DNA of 64,000 nucleotides. Source: an uncultured Tissierellia bacterium. Its GTDB lineage: Bacteria > Bacillota > Clostridia > Tissierellales > Peptoniphilaceae. The notes under the pieces are model-generated. The model saw only the letters and a program-made list of their open reading frames with translations. It was not told where the DNA came from and ran no database searches. The number at the start of each line of letters is the position of its first letter. Position 1 is the stretch's first letter. The position numbers and the translations under genes were made by a program. The DNA is taken from positions 124,001 to 188,000 of the forward strand of contig CAMYAK010000002.1 in NCBI GenBank assembly GCA_947253765.1, given 5' to 3'. This document shows, one piece after another, positions 44,681-54,083 of this stretch.

Positions 44681-46555
44681 TTACTTGTTCCTCATAAACC
44701 TGTTTTCAAGGTCTCTTTTTCCGGTGAAAATAAAAGTTGGCCTTCCATGAGGACAGCTGAGGGGGTATTGGCATTCTTTGAGGCTATTATACAGCGCCCT
44801 GACCTCATTTATATTAAGCTTATCACCTTGCTTTACAGAAGCCTTACAAGCCTTCATTGCACAAGCTTCCATAAACCTGTCCAAGGAGAAAACGTCTTTG
44901 TTGTCCATGTTTATATCCAAAATATCGTACAGAATTTGCATATACTCACCGGATGAGAAACCGGCAGGAACTCCGGTTATATAGACATCTTCGTTCTTTT
45001 CTATTAGAAAAGTAAATCCGAGTTTCTTCAACATGCTTTCTCTTGATTCAAACTTATCAAGGCTCATGTCATCCAACAAGATCCTTTCCTTATCCAGGAG
45101 TTTTTGACTGACCGAAGTGGAGCTCTTTAGCTTCTTCAAAAATCTTTCATAGTTGACCCTTTCATGGGCTGCATGTTGGTCAAAGATCAGAAGTCTGTCC
45201 TCTTTTATATCTTCAAAAATAATATAGGTTTTAAATACAATTCCTATAAAATTCAGACTTTCATAATCGGGCAGGAGGCCTCTTGCTCCCAATTCATTTA
45301 TGCTTAAGGGGTCTTCCTCTTTTATTGATTCCAGGTACCGACTTCCGAAATCTTCATATTCGAATGTCCCGTTATCATCATACTCTTCATAATTTGATCG
45401 GTCAGATGAGGAATCCGGCTCTAAATTATTCAATATAAAGGGTTGAGGCTTTTTATCCTCTACCTGAACAGGCTTGGAATAAGTATCAAGAATTTCCTTA
45501 TAACTATCTTCAGAAGTAAGGTCCATAAGCAGTCCGGGCCTCTTTTCCATGTTCTTTTCACCCGGGATAGCCGAGGATTCATAAAGTTTTCTATCGATTT
45601 CATAACTTATGAGATCGAGCAACTCACCGGCTCCGAAATATGAGACCTTCTTTTTATTGGGATGGATATTAATATCCAGATTGGCAGGGTCGGTCTCTAT
45701 AAATAGTTGGAAGGCTGGATAGCGTCCGTTCGGTATGATGGACTTGTAGCATTCTTCTATCCTATCCCTAATTTGATCGTCCTCTACAAGGCGGCCGTTT
45801 AAGAATATATGTTGCATTTGACGGTTGCCTCTGTAATATGTGTTGTTTGAAACCATACCTCTTATCTTGTAATTATTGCTCTCTCCTTCAATCTGCAGGA
45901 TAGAGTCGTAATACGAGGATCCGAATAAAAGCAAAAGGTTCTCTTTGGGATCAGCATTGCCTGATGTCTGAAAAATCCTCTTTCCTTCTCTTGTATATCT
46001 AAAAGAAATTCCGGGATTGCCGACAGCCAGATTATACATTAGTTTGCTGATCCTGCTGCCCTCGGCAGATCCTGAAGACAGAAACTTACGCCTTACGGGA
46101 AGGTTAACGAAGAGGTCCTCAACCTTCATCTGGGTCCCGACCGACATAACAACCGGCATTTGTGAAACCTTACGCCCACCTTCAAAGACAAGCTCAATCC
46201 CTTCACCCATATTCTTTGTCCTGCTCCTGGCTGTCAGTCTGGAACAGGCTGCAATGGAAGCCAAGGCCTCGCCCCTGAATCCCATGGATTTTATCTTAAA
46301 TAGGTCGGAAAAATCCAGAATTTTAGATGTTGCATGTCTTGTAAATGCCAGGTCAAGGTCTTCTTTTTCAATGCCCCATCCGTCATCTGTTACAATTATG
46401 GACTGCTTACCCCCATCAATAATTTCAAGTGAAATGTTTTCGGCACCTGCATCTATGGAGTTCTCGATGAGCTCCTTGACTACAGAAACCGGCCTTTCAA
46501 TAACCTCACCTGCAGCAATTTTCTCAATTGTATTCTCATCCAATAGATGGATCAT
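44681..46555 (-). CDS. mutL: DNA mismatch repair protein MutL
   Basis: Couples MutS mismatch recognition to strand cutting. The 624-residue protein has the GHKL ATPase motifs IENSIDAGA, DDGWGI and GFRGEALASI, and transducer motifs. The C-terminal domain carries the metal-dependent nicking motif DQHAAHERVNYE (about residue 465), ACKASVKQGD and CPHGRPT, so this is an endonuclease-type MutL, expected where MutH is absent. The middle linker is variable. It lies 21 bases after mutS. Confidence 0.96.
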   Translation of the reverse strand: MIHLLDENTIEKIAAGEVIERPVSVVKELIENSIDAGAENISLEIIDGGKQSIIVTDDGWGIEKEDLDLAFTRHATSKILDFSDLFKIKSMGFRGEALASIAACSRLTARSRTKNMGEGIELVFEGGRKVSQMPVVMSVGTQMKVEDLFVNLPVRRKFLSSGSAEGSRISKLMYNLAVGNPGISFRYTREGKRIFQTSGNADPKENLLLLFGSSYYDSILQIEGESNNYKIRGMVSNNTYYRGNRQMQHIFLNGRLVEDDQIRDRIEECYKSIIPNGRYPAFQLFIETDPANLDINIHPNKKKVSYFGAGELLDLISYEIDRKLYESSAIPGEKNMEKRPGLLMDLTSEDSYKEILDTYSKPVQVEDKKPQPFILNNLEPDSSSDRSNYEEYDDNGTFEYEDFGSRYLESIKEEDPLSINELGARGLLPDYESLNFIGIVFKTYIIFEDIKEDRLLIFDQHAAHERVNYERFLKKLKSSTSVSQKLLDKERILLDDMSLDKFESRESMLKKLGFTFLIEKNEDVYITGVPAGFSSGEYMQILYDILDINMDNKDVFSLDRFMEACAMKACKASVKQGDKLNINEVRALYNSLKECQYPLSCPHGRPTFIFTGKRDLENRFMRNK

Positions 46556-46576
46556 AATGCCTTCCTCTCAAAATAA

Positions 46577-49213
46577 TTAAGCCTGTTCCTGATCGTCCGT
46601 CTCATCGAGCTTTTTTGCCCGGTCTACAATTTCATTTAGCTTTATAATCGCTTGAAATGGAGACAGTTGATTTATATCTATCTCCTTTAAATCGTCCAAA
46701 AACCTTGAAATCCTATAGTCTGTAAAGCTTCTTTGCTCGGTATTTTCAGCTATCACAGCCAAGTCATTCAAGTCGTGTATGTTGTTTAAGATAAAGGATG
46801 CCCGGTCAAGTATTGACGGTTTAAGGCCGGAAAGTTTTGCAACTTCAATTCCATAGGACTTGTCAGCCTTCCCCTTGACAATTTTTCTTAAGAATAGGAG
46901 CTTCCCGTTTTTTTCTTTTATATCCATCTTCATGTTGACAATGGGATTATCCTGATCAGCCAATAAGGTGAGCTCGTGGTAATGAGTTGCGAAGAGGGTC
47001 TTGGCCTTTAATTTATTCGAGAGATACTCAAGAATTGCATAAGCTATGGACATTCCGTCATTGGTGGATGTCCCCCTACCGACCTCATCAAGAACCAAAA
47101 AGCTGTTTTCTCCGGCATTATCCAGAATCTCAGCCATTTCCTCCATCTCGACCATAAAAGTGGACTGACCTCCTGCCAGGTAGTCACTTGCACCTATCCT
47201 TGTAAAAACCCGGTCGCATATTGACAAGCTGCAGGTCTTAGCAGGGACAAATGAACCCATATGGGCCATTATTATTATGAGAGCATTTTGCCTCATATAT
47301 GTCGATTTTCCGGCCATGTTAGGACCTGTGATGATTTGTATCCGGTTATTTTTCTCACCTATTTCCAGGTCGTTCGGTATAAAGTCCACATTTTGCATCA
47401 GTTCAACAACCGGGTGGCGGCCTCCCTTGATAGAAATCTCGTCTCGATCGTGGAAGTTGGGTCTGCAATAATTTTCATCTGCCGCCGACTGAGCAAATGA
47501 TGCCAATACATCAAGCCTTCCCAATATATGGGCAAGGTCCTGGATCCTAATTGCCCTATCTGAAATATACTGCCTTATTGCCTGGAATATCCTATATTCT
47601 TCGTTATTTATGGCCTGTTCATCACCCATGATCTTTCCGGCCTGGTGGTCAAGAAAATCAGTGGTAAATCTTTCAGCATTTTTTAAGGTCTGTTTTCTTC
47701 GATAATAATCAGGGACCTTGTCATAGTTGGACTTCGTTACCTCTATAAAATATCCTGCATTTTTTCTATAGATAATCCTCAAATTGGAAATCCCGGTTTT
47801 TTCCTTCTCTTCCTGCTCATAGCCGCCAAGGGCCTTCAATGCGTTATCGCTTGAAGATCTGAGGGCATCCAGGTCCGGGTTGAAACCCTGTTTAATCAGG
47901 CCCCCGTCAGTAATCGTTAATGGCGGATCCTCAACAATAGCCCTTTCTATCAGCTCTTTAATGTCGGATAGGGTGTCGATTTTCTTGGCCAAGGCCGCCA
48001 ATTTCCCACCTGCAGACAAGAGCAGATCTTTAATTTCAGGAAGAGGCTCCAAGGAAAGAGAAAGGGCCAGAAGGTCCTTTGCGTTTCCCCTATTGAATGA
48101 GAATTTCCCAAGCAGTCTCTCCAGGTCATATATCCTTCCAATGCACTCTCTTAAGGGGATTCTGACAGTTAATGAGTTCTTGAGCTCCTCAACCAGGTCC
48201 AACCTGTCATTAATTTTTACGGGATCTAACAAGGGCCTGTCAATCCAACTGTGGAGCATGCGAGCCCCCATGCTGGTCTTTGTCCTATCCATTGCCCAGT
48301 ATAGGCTCCCCCGCTTTTCATGGTTATAGAGGCTGTACTGGAGTTCAAGATTTTTCCTGGTTGTTGCATTTACTTTCATGTAATCTTCAAAATCAACCAA
48401 GTTAAAATTCCTGAGGTGGCTTAGCTCTTCCTCCTGAAATGCATAAACATAGTCTAATAAGGCAGATGCCGCAATAGCTGAAACCAACTTGCTCTTCATC
48501 TTGTTTCTAACTGCAGGACCAAGGTGCCTTTCAATATTTTTTAAGGCTGAAAGGGCATCCTTGCTGTCAATGTTCATATAGCTTAAAAAGAAGCCTGAAG
48601 CATTGAGGCTTTCAACAAGTTTCTTGGTTTGGTCGGAATTATCATCATCATTAAGAATAAGGATCTCTGAGGGGTCAATGGCCGATATGTTATTGATTAC
48701 GTTAAGCACCATATTTGTTGGAGTAAATGAAAGTTCTCCACAATTTAACTCGCCTGTAGAAATATCCCCATAGCACAGACCGCAAAAATCATTATGTAAG
48801 TATAAAGCCAATAAATAGTTATTTTTTTTCTTATCAAGACCTGATATTTCCGTAAGCGTTCCAGGCGTTATGATCCTTGTAACAGCCCTTTTAACAAGGC
48901 CTTGGGCCTCTTTCGGGTCTTCCATCTGCTCAACTATAGCTACTTTTCTACCACTTTCTACAAGCTTTGAAATATAGTTTGAGACTGAATGATATGGGAC
49001 ACCGCACATTGGAGCTCTTTCTTCCAATCCGCATGACTTTCCGGTAAGGGCTAATTCCAATATCCTGGAGGCATCTATTGCATCTTCAAAAAACATTTCG
49101 TAAAAGTCTCCCAACCTATACATAATAATGCATTCGGGGTAGGTCTTTTTAATTGAAACATAGTGCTGCATCATTGGCGACAAGCTGTCAATATCAATGT
49201 CTTTAATATACAA
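46577..49213 (-). CDS. mutS: DNA mismatch repair protein MutS
   Basis: Recognises mismatches. The 878-residue protein begins with the SPMMQHYVSIKKTYP stretch and the mismatch-binding F-x-E in GDFYEMF. The ATPase has Walker A in TGPNMAGKSTYMRQ, ASDYLAGGQSTFMVEM, Walker B in VLDEVGRGTST, and ATHYHELT. Length and order are standard for MutS1. RBS AGGAGG precedes the ATG. It lies 35 bases after miaB and is followed by mutL; the miaB-mutS-mutL-miaA order is common in Clostridia. Confidence 0.97.
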   Translation of the reverse strand: MYIKDIDIDSLSPMMQHYVSIKKTYPECIIMYRLGDFYEMFFEDAIDASRILELALTGKSCGLEERAPMCGVPYHSVSNYISKLVESGRKVAIVEQMEDPKEAQGLVKRAVTRIITPGTLTEISGLDKKKNNYLLALYLHNDFCGLCYGDISTGELNCGELSFTPTNMVLNVINNISAIDPSEILILNDDDNSDQTKKLVESLNASGFFLSYMNIDSKDALSALKNIERHLGPAVRNKMKSKLVSAIAASALLDYVYAFQEEELSHLRNFNLVDFEDYMKVNATTRKNLELQYSLYNHEKRGSLYWAMDRTKTSMGARMLHSWIDRPLLDPVKINDRLDLVEELKNSLTVRIPLRECIGRIYDLERLLGKFSFNRGNAKDLLALSLSLEPLPEIKDLLLSAGGKLAALAKKIDTLSDIKELIERAIVEDPPLTITDGGLIKQGFNPDLDALRSSSDNALKALGGYEQEEKEKTGISNLRIIYRKNAGYFIEVTKSNYDKVPDYYRRKQTLKNAERFTTDFLDHQAGKIMGDEQAINNEEYRIFQAIRQYISDRAIRIQDLAHILGRLDVLASFAQSAADENYCRPNFHDRDEISIKGGRHPVVELMQNVDFIPNDLEIGEKNNRIQIITGPNMAGKSTYMRQNALIIIMAHMGSFVPAKTCSLSICDRVFTRIGASDYLAGGQSTFMVEMEEMAEILDNAGENSFLVLDEVGRGTSTNDGMSIAYAILEYLSNKLKAKTLFATHYHELTLLADQDNPIVNMKMDIKEKNGKLLFLRKIVKGKADKSYGIEVAKLSGLKPSILDRASFILNNIHDLNDLAVIAENTEQRSFTDYRISRFLDDLKEIDINQLSPFQAIIKLNEIVDRAKKLDETDDQEQA

Positions 49214-49248
49214 TTTTGCCTCCTTTCATAAAAATTATCGATAAATAA

Positions 49249-50556
49249 TCAGATTAGTTCCCCTATCAAGGCGAAGGAATTGGAATCAACGATTTTAACT
49301 CTTTTAATTTGACCGATAAGGTCTTGATTCCCTTTTACATGTATAAGTCTGTATCCGGAGTCCCTTCCTGAGATTTTTTCAGGATCGTTCTTTGAAACGG
49401 TTTCAAACAGGACATCCACAGTCATACCTAACATTTCTTTATTCTTGCGGTTAAATATTGGATAAAGGAGGTCGGTGAGCTCCTGATACCTGCGGCTCTT
49501 GACATCCTTATCCACCTGGTCTTCCCTTATTGCAGCCCTTGTCCCTGGTCTTGGTGAATATATAAATGTAAAAGCATTGTCAAAGTCCATCTCTTTACAG
49601 AATTCGAGACTTTCAAGGTGGTCATCCTCACTTTCTCCGGGAAAGCCAACAATAATGTCTGTTGTAATACTTATTGAAGGCACGGCCGCCCTTAGCCTAT
49701 GGACCAAGGTCCTAAATTTCTCGGTGTCATATTTCCTGTTCATCTCCTTGAGAATCTTGTCAGATCCGGATTGGAGAGGCAGGTGGAAATGTCTCTCAAT
49801 TTTAGGTTCCTCAGCTATAACTTTTATAAGTTCATATGACAGGTCCTTGGGATGTGAGGACATAAAGCGAATCCTCTCTATTCCCTCAACTCTACATAAT
49901 CTCCTGAGTAGAGATGGGAAATCATAGTCGTATCCTGCACCATAAGAATTTACATTCTGGCCCAAAAGGGTTATTTCTTTAAATCCGTCTGCAGCCAATC
50001 CTACTACTTCATTATAAACTTCTTCAGGCTTTCTGCTAGCCTCCCTTCCCCTGGCATATGGAACGATGCAATAAGAGCAGAAATTGTTACAGCCCGTCAT
50101 GATATTTACATAGGCTGAATAACCGTTACGCCTGGTAAACTTGCTGTCTTTTTTATCCACCAAATCATAGGTGTCCGTATCAAAGACTCTTTCCCCCTGC
50201 TTCAGTCTGTCCAGGAGTATTGGCAGCTTATTTATATTGGCCGTGCCGAAGACCAGGTCAACCTGGGGAAATTTTTCTTTTATAGTATCTTTGGCGGGTC
50301 CCGTCTGCATCATGCAACCGGAAACAGCCAGGATATTTTCAGGATTTTCCTCTTTCCATTTCTTTAAAGCCCCGACCTGGCCGAAGACCTTTAACTCCGC
50401 ATTCTCCCTAACCAAACAGGTGTTGAAAAGAACAAAATCGGCATCTTCCAGGCTGTCGGATTCCAGATAGCCCAGGCTCTCCAAAATTCCGGCTATCCTC
50501 TCGGAATCGTGTTCGTTCATCTGGCAGCCATGGGTAATAATAAAATATTTTTTCAT
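49249..50556 (-). CDS. miaB: tRNA-2-methylthio-N6-dimethylallyladenosine synthase
   Basis: Radical SAM methylthiotransferase acting on i6A37 in tRNA. The 435-residue protein has the N-terminal cluster cysteines in THGCQMNEHDSE, FNTCLVRENAE and SGCMMQ, the radical SAM cysteines in CNNFCSYCIVPYARGRE, and a C-terminal TRAM domain (about 375-435). The size and HGCQMNE motif distinguish it from RimO and MtaB. It starts 17-20 bases after an intrinsic terminator, so part of its expression may come from read-through of the ispH-rpsA transcript. Confidence 0.95.
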   Translation of the reverse strand: MKKYFIITHGCQMNEHDSERIAGILESLGYLESDSLEDADFVLFNTCLVRENAELKVFGQVGALKKWKEENPENILAVSGCMMQTGPAKDTIKEKFPQVDLVFGTANINKLPILLDRLKQGERVFDTDTYDLVDKKDSKFTRRNGYSAYVNIMTGCNNFCSYCIVPYARGREASRKPEEVYNEVVGLAADGFKEITLLGQNVNSYGAGYDYDFPSLLRRLCRVEGIERIRFMSSHPKDLSYELIKVIAEEPKIERHFHLPLQSGSDKILKEMNRKYDTEKFRTLVHRLRAAVPSISITTDIIVGFPGESEDDHLESLEFCKEMDFDNAFTFIYSPRPGTRAAIREDQVDKDVKSRRYQELTDLLYPIFNRKNKEMLGMTVDVLFETVSKNDPEKISGRDSGYRLIHVKGNQDLIGQIKRVKIVDSNSFALIGELI

Positions 50557-50573
50557 AGTTCCCCACTTAATAG

Positions 50574-50605
50574 AATAAAAAGAGAGAGCATTTGAATGCT
50601 CCCTC
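50574..50605 (-). terminator. Intrinsic terminator after ispH-rpsA
   Basis: On the minus strand GAGGGAGCATT (50595-50605) pairs with AATGCTCTCTC (50582-50592) with one G-U pair, followed by TTTTTATT. The loop is very short in this register and the top of the stem would open. Confidence 0.82.
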
Positions 50606-50636
50606 TTATAGTTTCAATTATATAGATACTTTAGAC

Positions 50637-52820
50637 TTATTCCCGGGAAGCCTCATCTTTTTCATCAGCTTCTTCTACTTCAACTTCTTCAACCTCAGCT
50701 ACAGGCTCTGCAGGAACTTCCTCAGCGGCCTGGTCATCAACTATGTTCAACTGAGCGGCAATCAAGTCACCCAGGTTTGTTCCTATATCTGCTGATGTCG
50801 AGAAGTCAAGCTTAGCCTGTTTAGGAGCCTGCTTCTTAGGACGTTCTTTTTTCTCTTCAGGCTCAACTTTTGCCGGACGCTCATATCTTGTGGGATCCTG
50901 AGCTGCTGTCCTGCCTTCTTCCTTTTTCTCCGGTTCAAGAAGGGCTCTGGTTGAAAGAGCAATTCTCTGATGTTCTGTATCAATTTCAAGGATCTTGCAC
51001 TCAATTTCCTGACCGATATTGAACTCATCAGAGGGCTTTTCAACATGGTGGTTAGAAATCTGTGAAACATGGATAAGTCCTTCAACACCTTCATTCAAGC
51101 GAACAAAAGCTCCGAAATCCAACATGTTTACCACTTTTCCTTTAACCACATCGCCCGGCTTGTTGTTTTCAACGAAAACATCGAAGGGCTTTGGCATAAG
51201 CTGTTTAAGGCCTAAAGAAATACGGTTGCGCTCACGGTTGGCCTTTAAAATTACAGGCTCAATCTCCTGGCCGATTTCCAATACATCTGAAGGCTTGTTT
51301 ATCCTCTGCCAAGCAATATCTGAAACATGAATAAGTCCGTCAACACCGCCTAAGTCGATGAAGGCGCCAAAGTCAGTCATTCTTACGACTGTACCCTTTA
51401 CCTTTTCGCCAACTACGATATTGTCCCAAACCTCATCAAGCTGTTCTTCTTTTATGGCACGACTTGAAAGTACTACGCGACGTTTTCTTTCGTCAACGGA
51501 AACGATCTTGCATACCAGTGTTTGACCGACAAACTGTTTGAAGTTCTTGACATAGTAGGTTGTTATCTGTGAAGCCGGGATGAAGCCGTTTACTCCCATA
51601 GCCTTGACTACGAGTCCTCCGCGGTTACTTCCGCTTACATATGCTTCTACGGTATTGCCCGCTTCAAATTCCTCTACCAGTCTGTTCCAATGTTTCAGAC
51701 CTTCAACTCTTCTTGTTGAAAGAGAGACATTGCCTTCACCATCATCCAACTTGATGATGTAAACGTCGATCTCTTCTCCTTCATGGAAAGCTTCTTTGGT
51801 GTTTGCGCGCTCTTCATCCGTCATTTCCTCGCTCTTTACTATACCGTCTGAACGATAGTGGATGTCCACGTAAACCTCGTCTTCTTTGACAGCTATGACT
51901 TCACCCTTGACAATATCTCTGGGATAAATCTTAACCATGCTGTCTTCAATCTGTTCCATGAGTTCTGCTTGTGTAATGTTATCCATTCCTTTGACGACCT
52001 CCTCAATAATCCAGTCCGGTGTGCTGGCACCGGCCGTTACTCCTATTCTATTAAAAAACTTGATCTTTTGCAAAATTATATTGTCTAAAAGTTCTGTTTT
52101 TATTACATTTTTACAATATTTGCTACATACTTGTTTCAATTTTTCTGTATTTGATGAGTTGTGACCCCCTATTACCAACATAAGGTCGGATTCCCCGGCC
52201 AATTTACCTGCAGCTTCCTGTCTTTCCTTGCTTGCATTGCAAATTGTATTGTCAGTTAAACCTTCATTATGTTTCAGGAGTATCTCGCTTACCTGGTCAA
52301 AAAATTCCTGCCTGTTAGTTGTTTGTGAAATGATATAGAGAGGCCTATCACTTCTGAATGCTTGAGCCTCTTCTCTATTTTTTATAACACTTACTTCAGG
52401 CCCCATATATGACTTCATAGCCAAAACCTCTGGATGATCCGGATCTCCGACTATGACAATGCCGTAACCCTGATTGGCCCTATCAAGTCCCTTTTTGTAA
52501 ATGTTCAATAAAACAGGACAGGTCCCATCTATGATTTCAGCTCCTGTATTTTCAAGCCTTATCCGCTCCTCTTTGGTTATGCCGTGGGCCCTGATTATAA
52601 CTTTAGAATCTTCATCTAAAAGAGTAATATCTTCATCCTTGTCAATAAGTCCGATTCCCAGCTCTTCCATCCTTTTGACATACTGAGGATTGTGGACCAG
52701 GGGGCCATAGGAAAAGACCCTATCCCCCTTATTCTTATTAGTCAAGGCCTCCCGGGCTTTTTTATCAATATTCTTTACTCCGAAGCAAAATCCGGCCTTG
52801 TCAGCTACTCTAATCTTCAA
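50637..52820 (-). CDS. ispH: Fusion of IspH (HMBPP reductase) and ribosomal protein S1
   Basis: A 727-residue two-part protein known from many Clostridia. Residues 1-285 are IspH, the last MEP-pathway enzyme: cluster cysteines in AGFCFGVK, DGTCPV and NTICNASKERQ, substrate histidines in YGPLVHNPQ, IIRAHG and GDPDHPEV, and GASTPDWI. Residues about 300-625 are four S1 repeats (the third with VRMTDFGAFIDLGGVDG, the fourth with VNMLDFGAFVRLNEGVEG). The last 85 residues are Lys/Pro/Glu rich and end strongly acidic. All IspH ligands are kept. RBS AGGAGG precedes the ATG. It follows plsC, as usual. Confidence 0.96.
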   Translation of the reverse strand: MKIRVADKAGFCFGVKNIDKKAREALTNKNKGDRVFSYGPLVHNPQYVKRMEELGIGLIDKDEDITLLDEDSKVIIRAHGITKEERIRLENTGAEIIDGTCPVLLNIYKKGLDRANQGYGIVIVGDPDHPEVLAMKSYMGPEVSVIKNREEAQAFRSDRPLYIISQTTNRQEFFDQVSEILLKHNEGLTDNTICNASKERQEAAGKLAGESDLMLVIGGHNSSNTEKLKQVCSKYCKNVIKTELLDNIILQKIKFFNRIGVTAGASTPDWIIEEVVKGMDNITQAELMEQIEDSMVKIYPRDIVKGEVIAVKEDEVYVDIHYRSDGIVKSEEMTDEERANTKEAFHEGEEIDVYIIKLDDGEGNVSLSTRRVEGLKHWNRLVEEFEAGNTVEAYVSGSNRGGLVVKAMGVNGFIPASQITTYYVKNFKQFVGQTLVCKIVSVDERKRRVVLSSRAIKEEQLDEVWDNIVVGEKVKGTVVRMTDFGAFIDLGGVDGLIHVSDIAWQRINKPSDVLEIGQEIEPVILKANRERNRISLGLKQLMPKPFDVFVENNKPGDVVKGKVVNMLDFGAFVRLNEGVEGLIHVSQISNHHVEKPSDEFNIGQEIECKILEIDTEHQRIALSTRALLEPEKKEEGRTAAQDPTRYERPAKVEPEEKKERPKKQAPKQAKLDFSTSADIGTNLGDLIAAQLNIVDDQAAEEVPAEPVAEVEEVEVEEADEKDEASRE

Positions 52821-52845
52821 AACCCCTCCTAAAAATGTCTAAATC

Positions 52846-53436
52846 CTAATCTTCAAAGTCCTCGTATTTATAATCGGTGTTATATATTTGATTATATATC
52901 TTGTGGCTAATTAATTTTCTTTGCTCCTTTTTAGGATAATCCTGGAAATCTTCATACCTAAGGATTGGTCTGAAATCAACCTTGATCTTGGACCTGAACT
53001 TGTATTCACCCTCGATATGCATGCATAAGGTATCACATTTTGATTTTTGTACCAGGAAGCCGGCCCCTTCTTTCATATTCTTTGGCGTAACATACTTTAC
53101 CCTGGTGCCTTCAGGAAATATGGCCAAAGTCTTACCTTCATCCAAAGTTTCCAACATGGCTCTCAAAGCTCTAACATCCATATTTCCACGGTCTACAAAA
53201 ATTGTACCCAAAGATTTATAAAAACGCCCCATGAAGGACGAGGCTAACTCCTCTTTTGCAACAAATACGAGTTTATGGGGAAAAAAAGCCATAACCATTA
53301 CTATGTCAAATATCGATGTATGGTTGCAACACAGCAGAAGCTTTCCCTCCGGGATTTCTTCGTCTTGGTAATTTACTTTACAGGAAAAGGCTAATGCCAC
53401 GAATATTCTAACTATGAATCTTACTATTGAGTACAT
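52846..53436 (-). CDS. plsC: 1-acyl-sn-glycerol-3-phosphate acyltransferase
   Basis: Makes phosphatidic acid, the substrate of cdsA, at the membrane. The 196-residue protein has an N-terminal hydrophobic helix, the acyltransferase H-x4-D motif in CCNHTSIFD, GTIFVDRGN, and FPEGTR. The ATG at 53436 has GGAAGGAAAG just upstream; a GTG at 53451 is possible but lies before the site. The start overlaps the cmk stop by 13 bases. The cmk-plsC-ispH-rpsA order is conserved in Clostridia. Confidence 0.92.
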   Translation of the reverse strand: MYSIVRFIVRIFVALAFSCKVNYQDEEIPEGKLLLCCNHTSIFDIVMVMAFFPHKLVFVAKEELASSFMGRFYKSLGTIFVDRGNMDVRALRAMLETLDEGKTLAIFPEGTRVKYVTPKNMKEGAGFLVQKSKCDTLCMHIEGEYKFRSKIKVDFRPILRYEDFQDYPKKEQRKLISHKIYNQIYNTDYKYEDFED

Positions 53437-54083
53437 TGTCTTTCCTTCCACAAGTTTTCAATCTCAGCTACAACTTCGTCAAGTCCCATATCTGAAGAAT
53501 CCAAAATTATAGCATCATCAGCCGGTTTAAGTGGAGAAATTTCTCTGTGACTGTCAAGATAGTCCCTCCTTTTTACCGCCTCAAGCATCTGGTCAAAATT
53601 CATATTGGAAGAACTTTTCCGGTCATCCATACGTCTTTGAGCTCGGACTTCAGGACTTGCAGTTAAAAATATTTTTAAGGCCGCATCGGGAAGAACAACA
53701 GTGCCTATATCACGCCCATCCAATATTACCGATGTTTCCTTACCTATTTTCCTCTGCATTGCCACAAGCATCTTTCTTACCGGTCCAAATGATGATACAG
53801 GTGAAACTGCCTTGTCAATCGCATCAGTCCTTATCAGTCCTGTAACATCCTCACCGTTCAAAATGACCCTATTATTAACCACAGAAAGGTCTATCTCTGA
53901 AAGAATTCCATTGACAGCACCCTCGTCCTCAGGATCGATACCCTTATTTAAAACATAGAGGGTTATAGCCCTGTACATGGCGCCGGTATCCAAATAATTC
54001 ATCTTCAATTTTTTTGCCAACATTTTGGCAATGGTTGACTTGCCTGAAGCTGATGGTCCGTCAATTGCTATGGCTTTAATCAT
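53424..54083 (-). CDS. cmk: Cytidylate kinase
   Basis: Phosphorylates CMP and dCMP. The 219-residue protein has the P-loop in AIDGPSASGKSTIAK, YLDTGAMYRA, VILDGRDIGTVVLPDA, KIFLTASPEVRAQRR and the late DAIILDSSDM motif. All are standard. The start overlaps the flavoprotein gene by 8 bases and the end overlaps plsC, so the three are translationally coupled. Confidence 0.97.
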   Translation of the reverse strand: MIKAIAIDGPSASGKSTIAKMLAKKLKMNYLDTGAMYRAITLYVLNKGIDPEDEGAVNGILSEIDLSVVNNRVILNGEDVTGLIRTDAIDKAVSPVSSFGPVRKMLVAMQRKIGKETSVILDGRDIGTVVLPDAALKIFLTASPEVRAQRRMDDRKSSSNMNFDQMLEAVKRRDYLDSHREISPLKPADDAIILDSSDMGLDEVVAEIENLWKERQCTQ

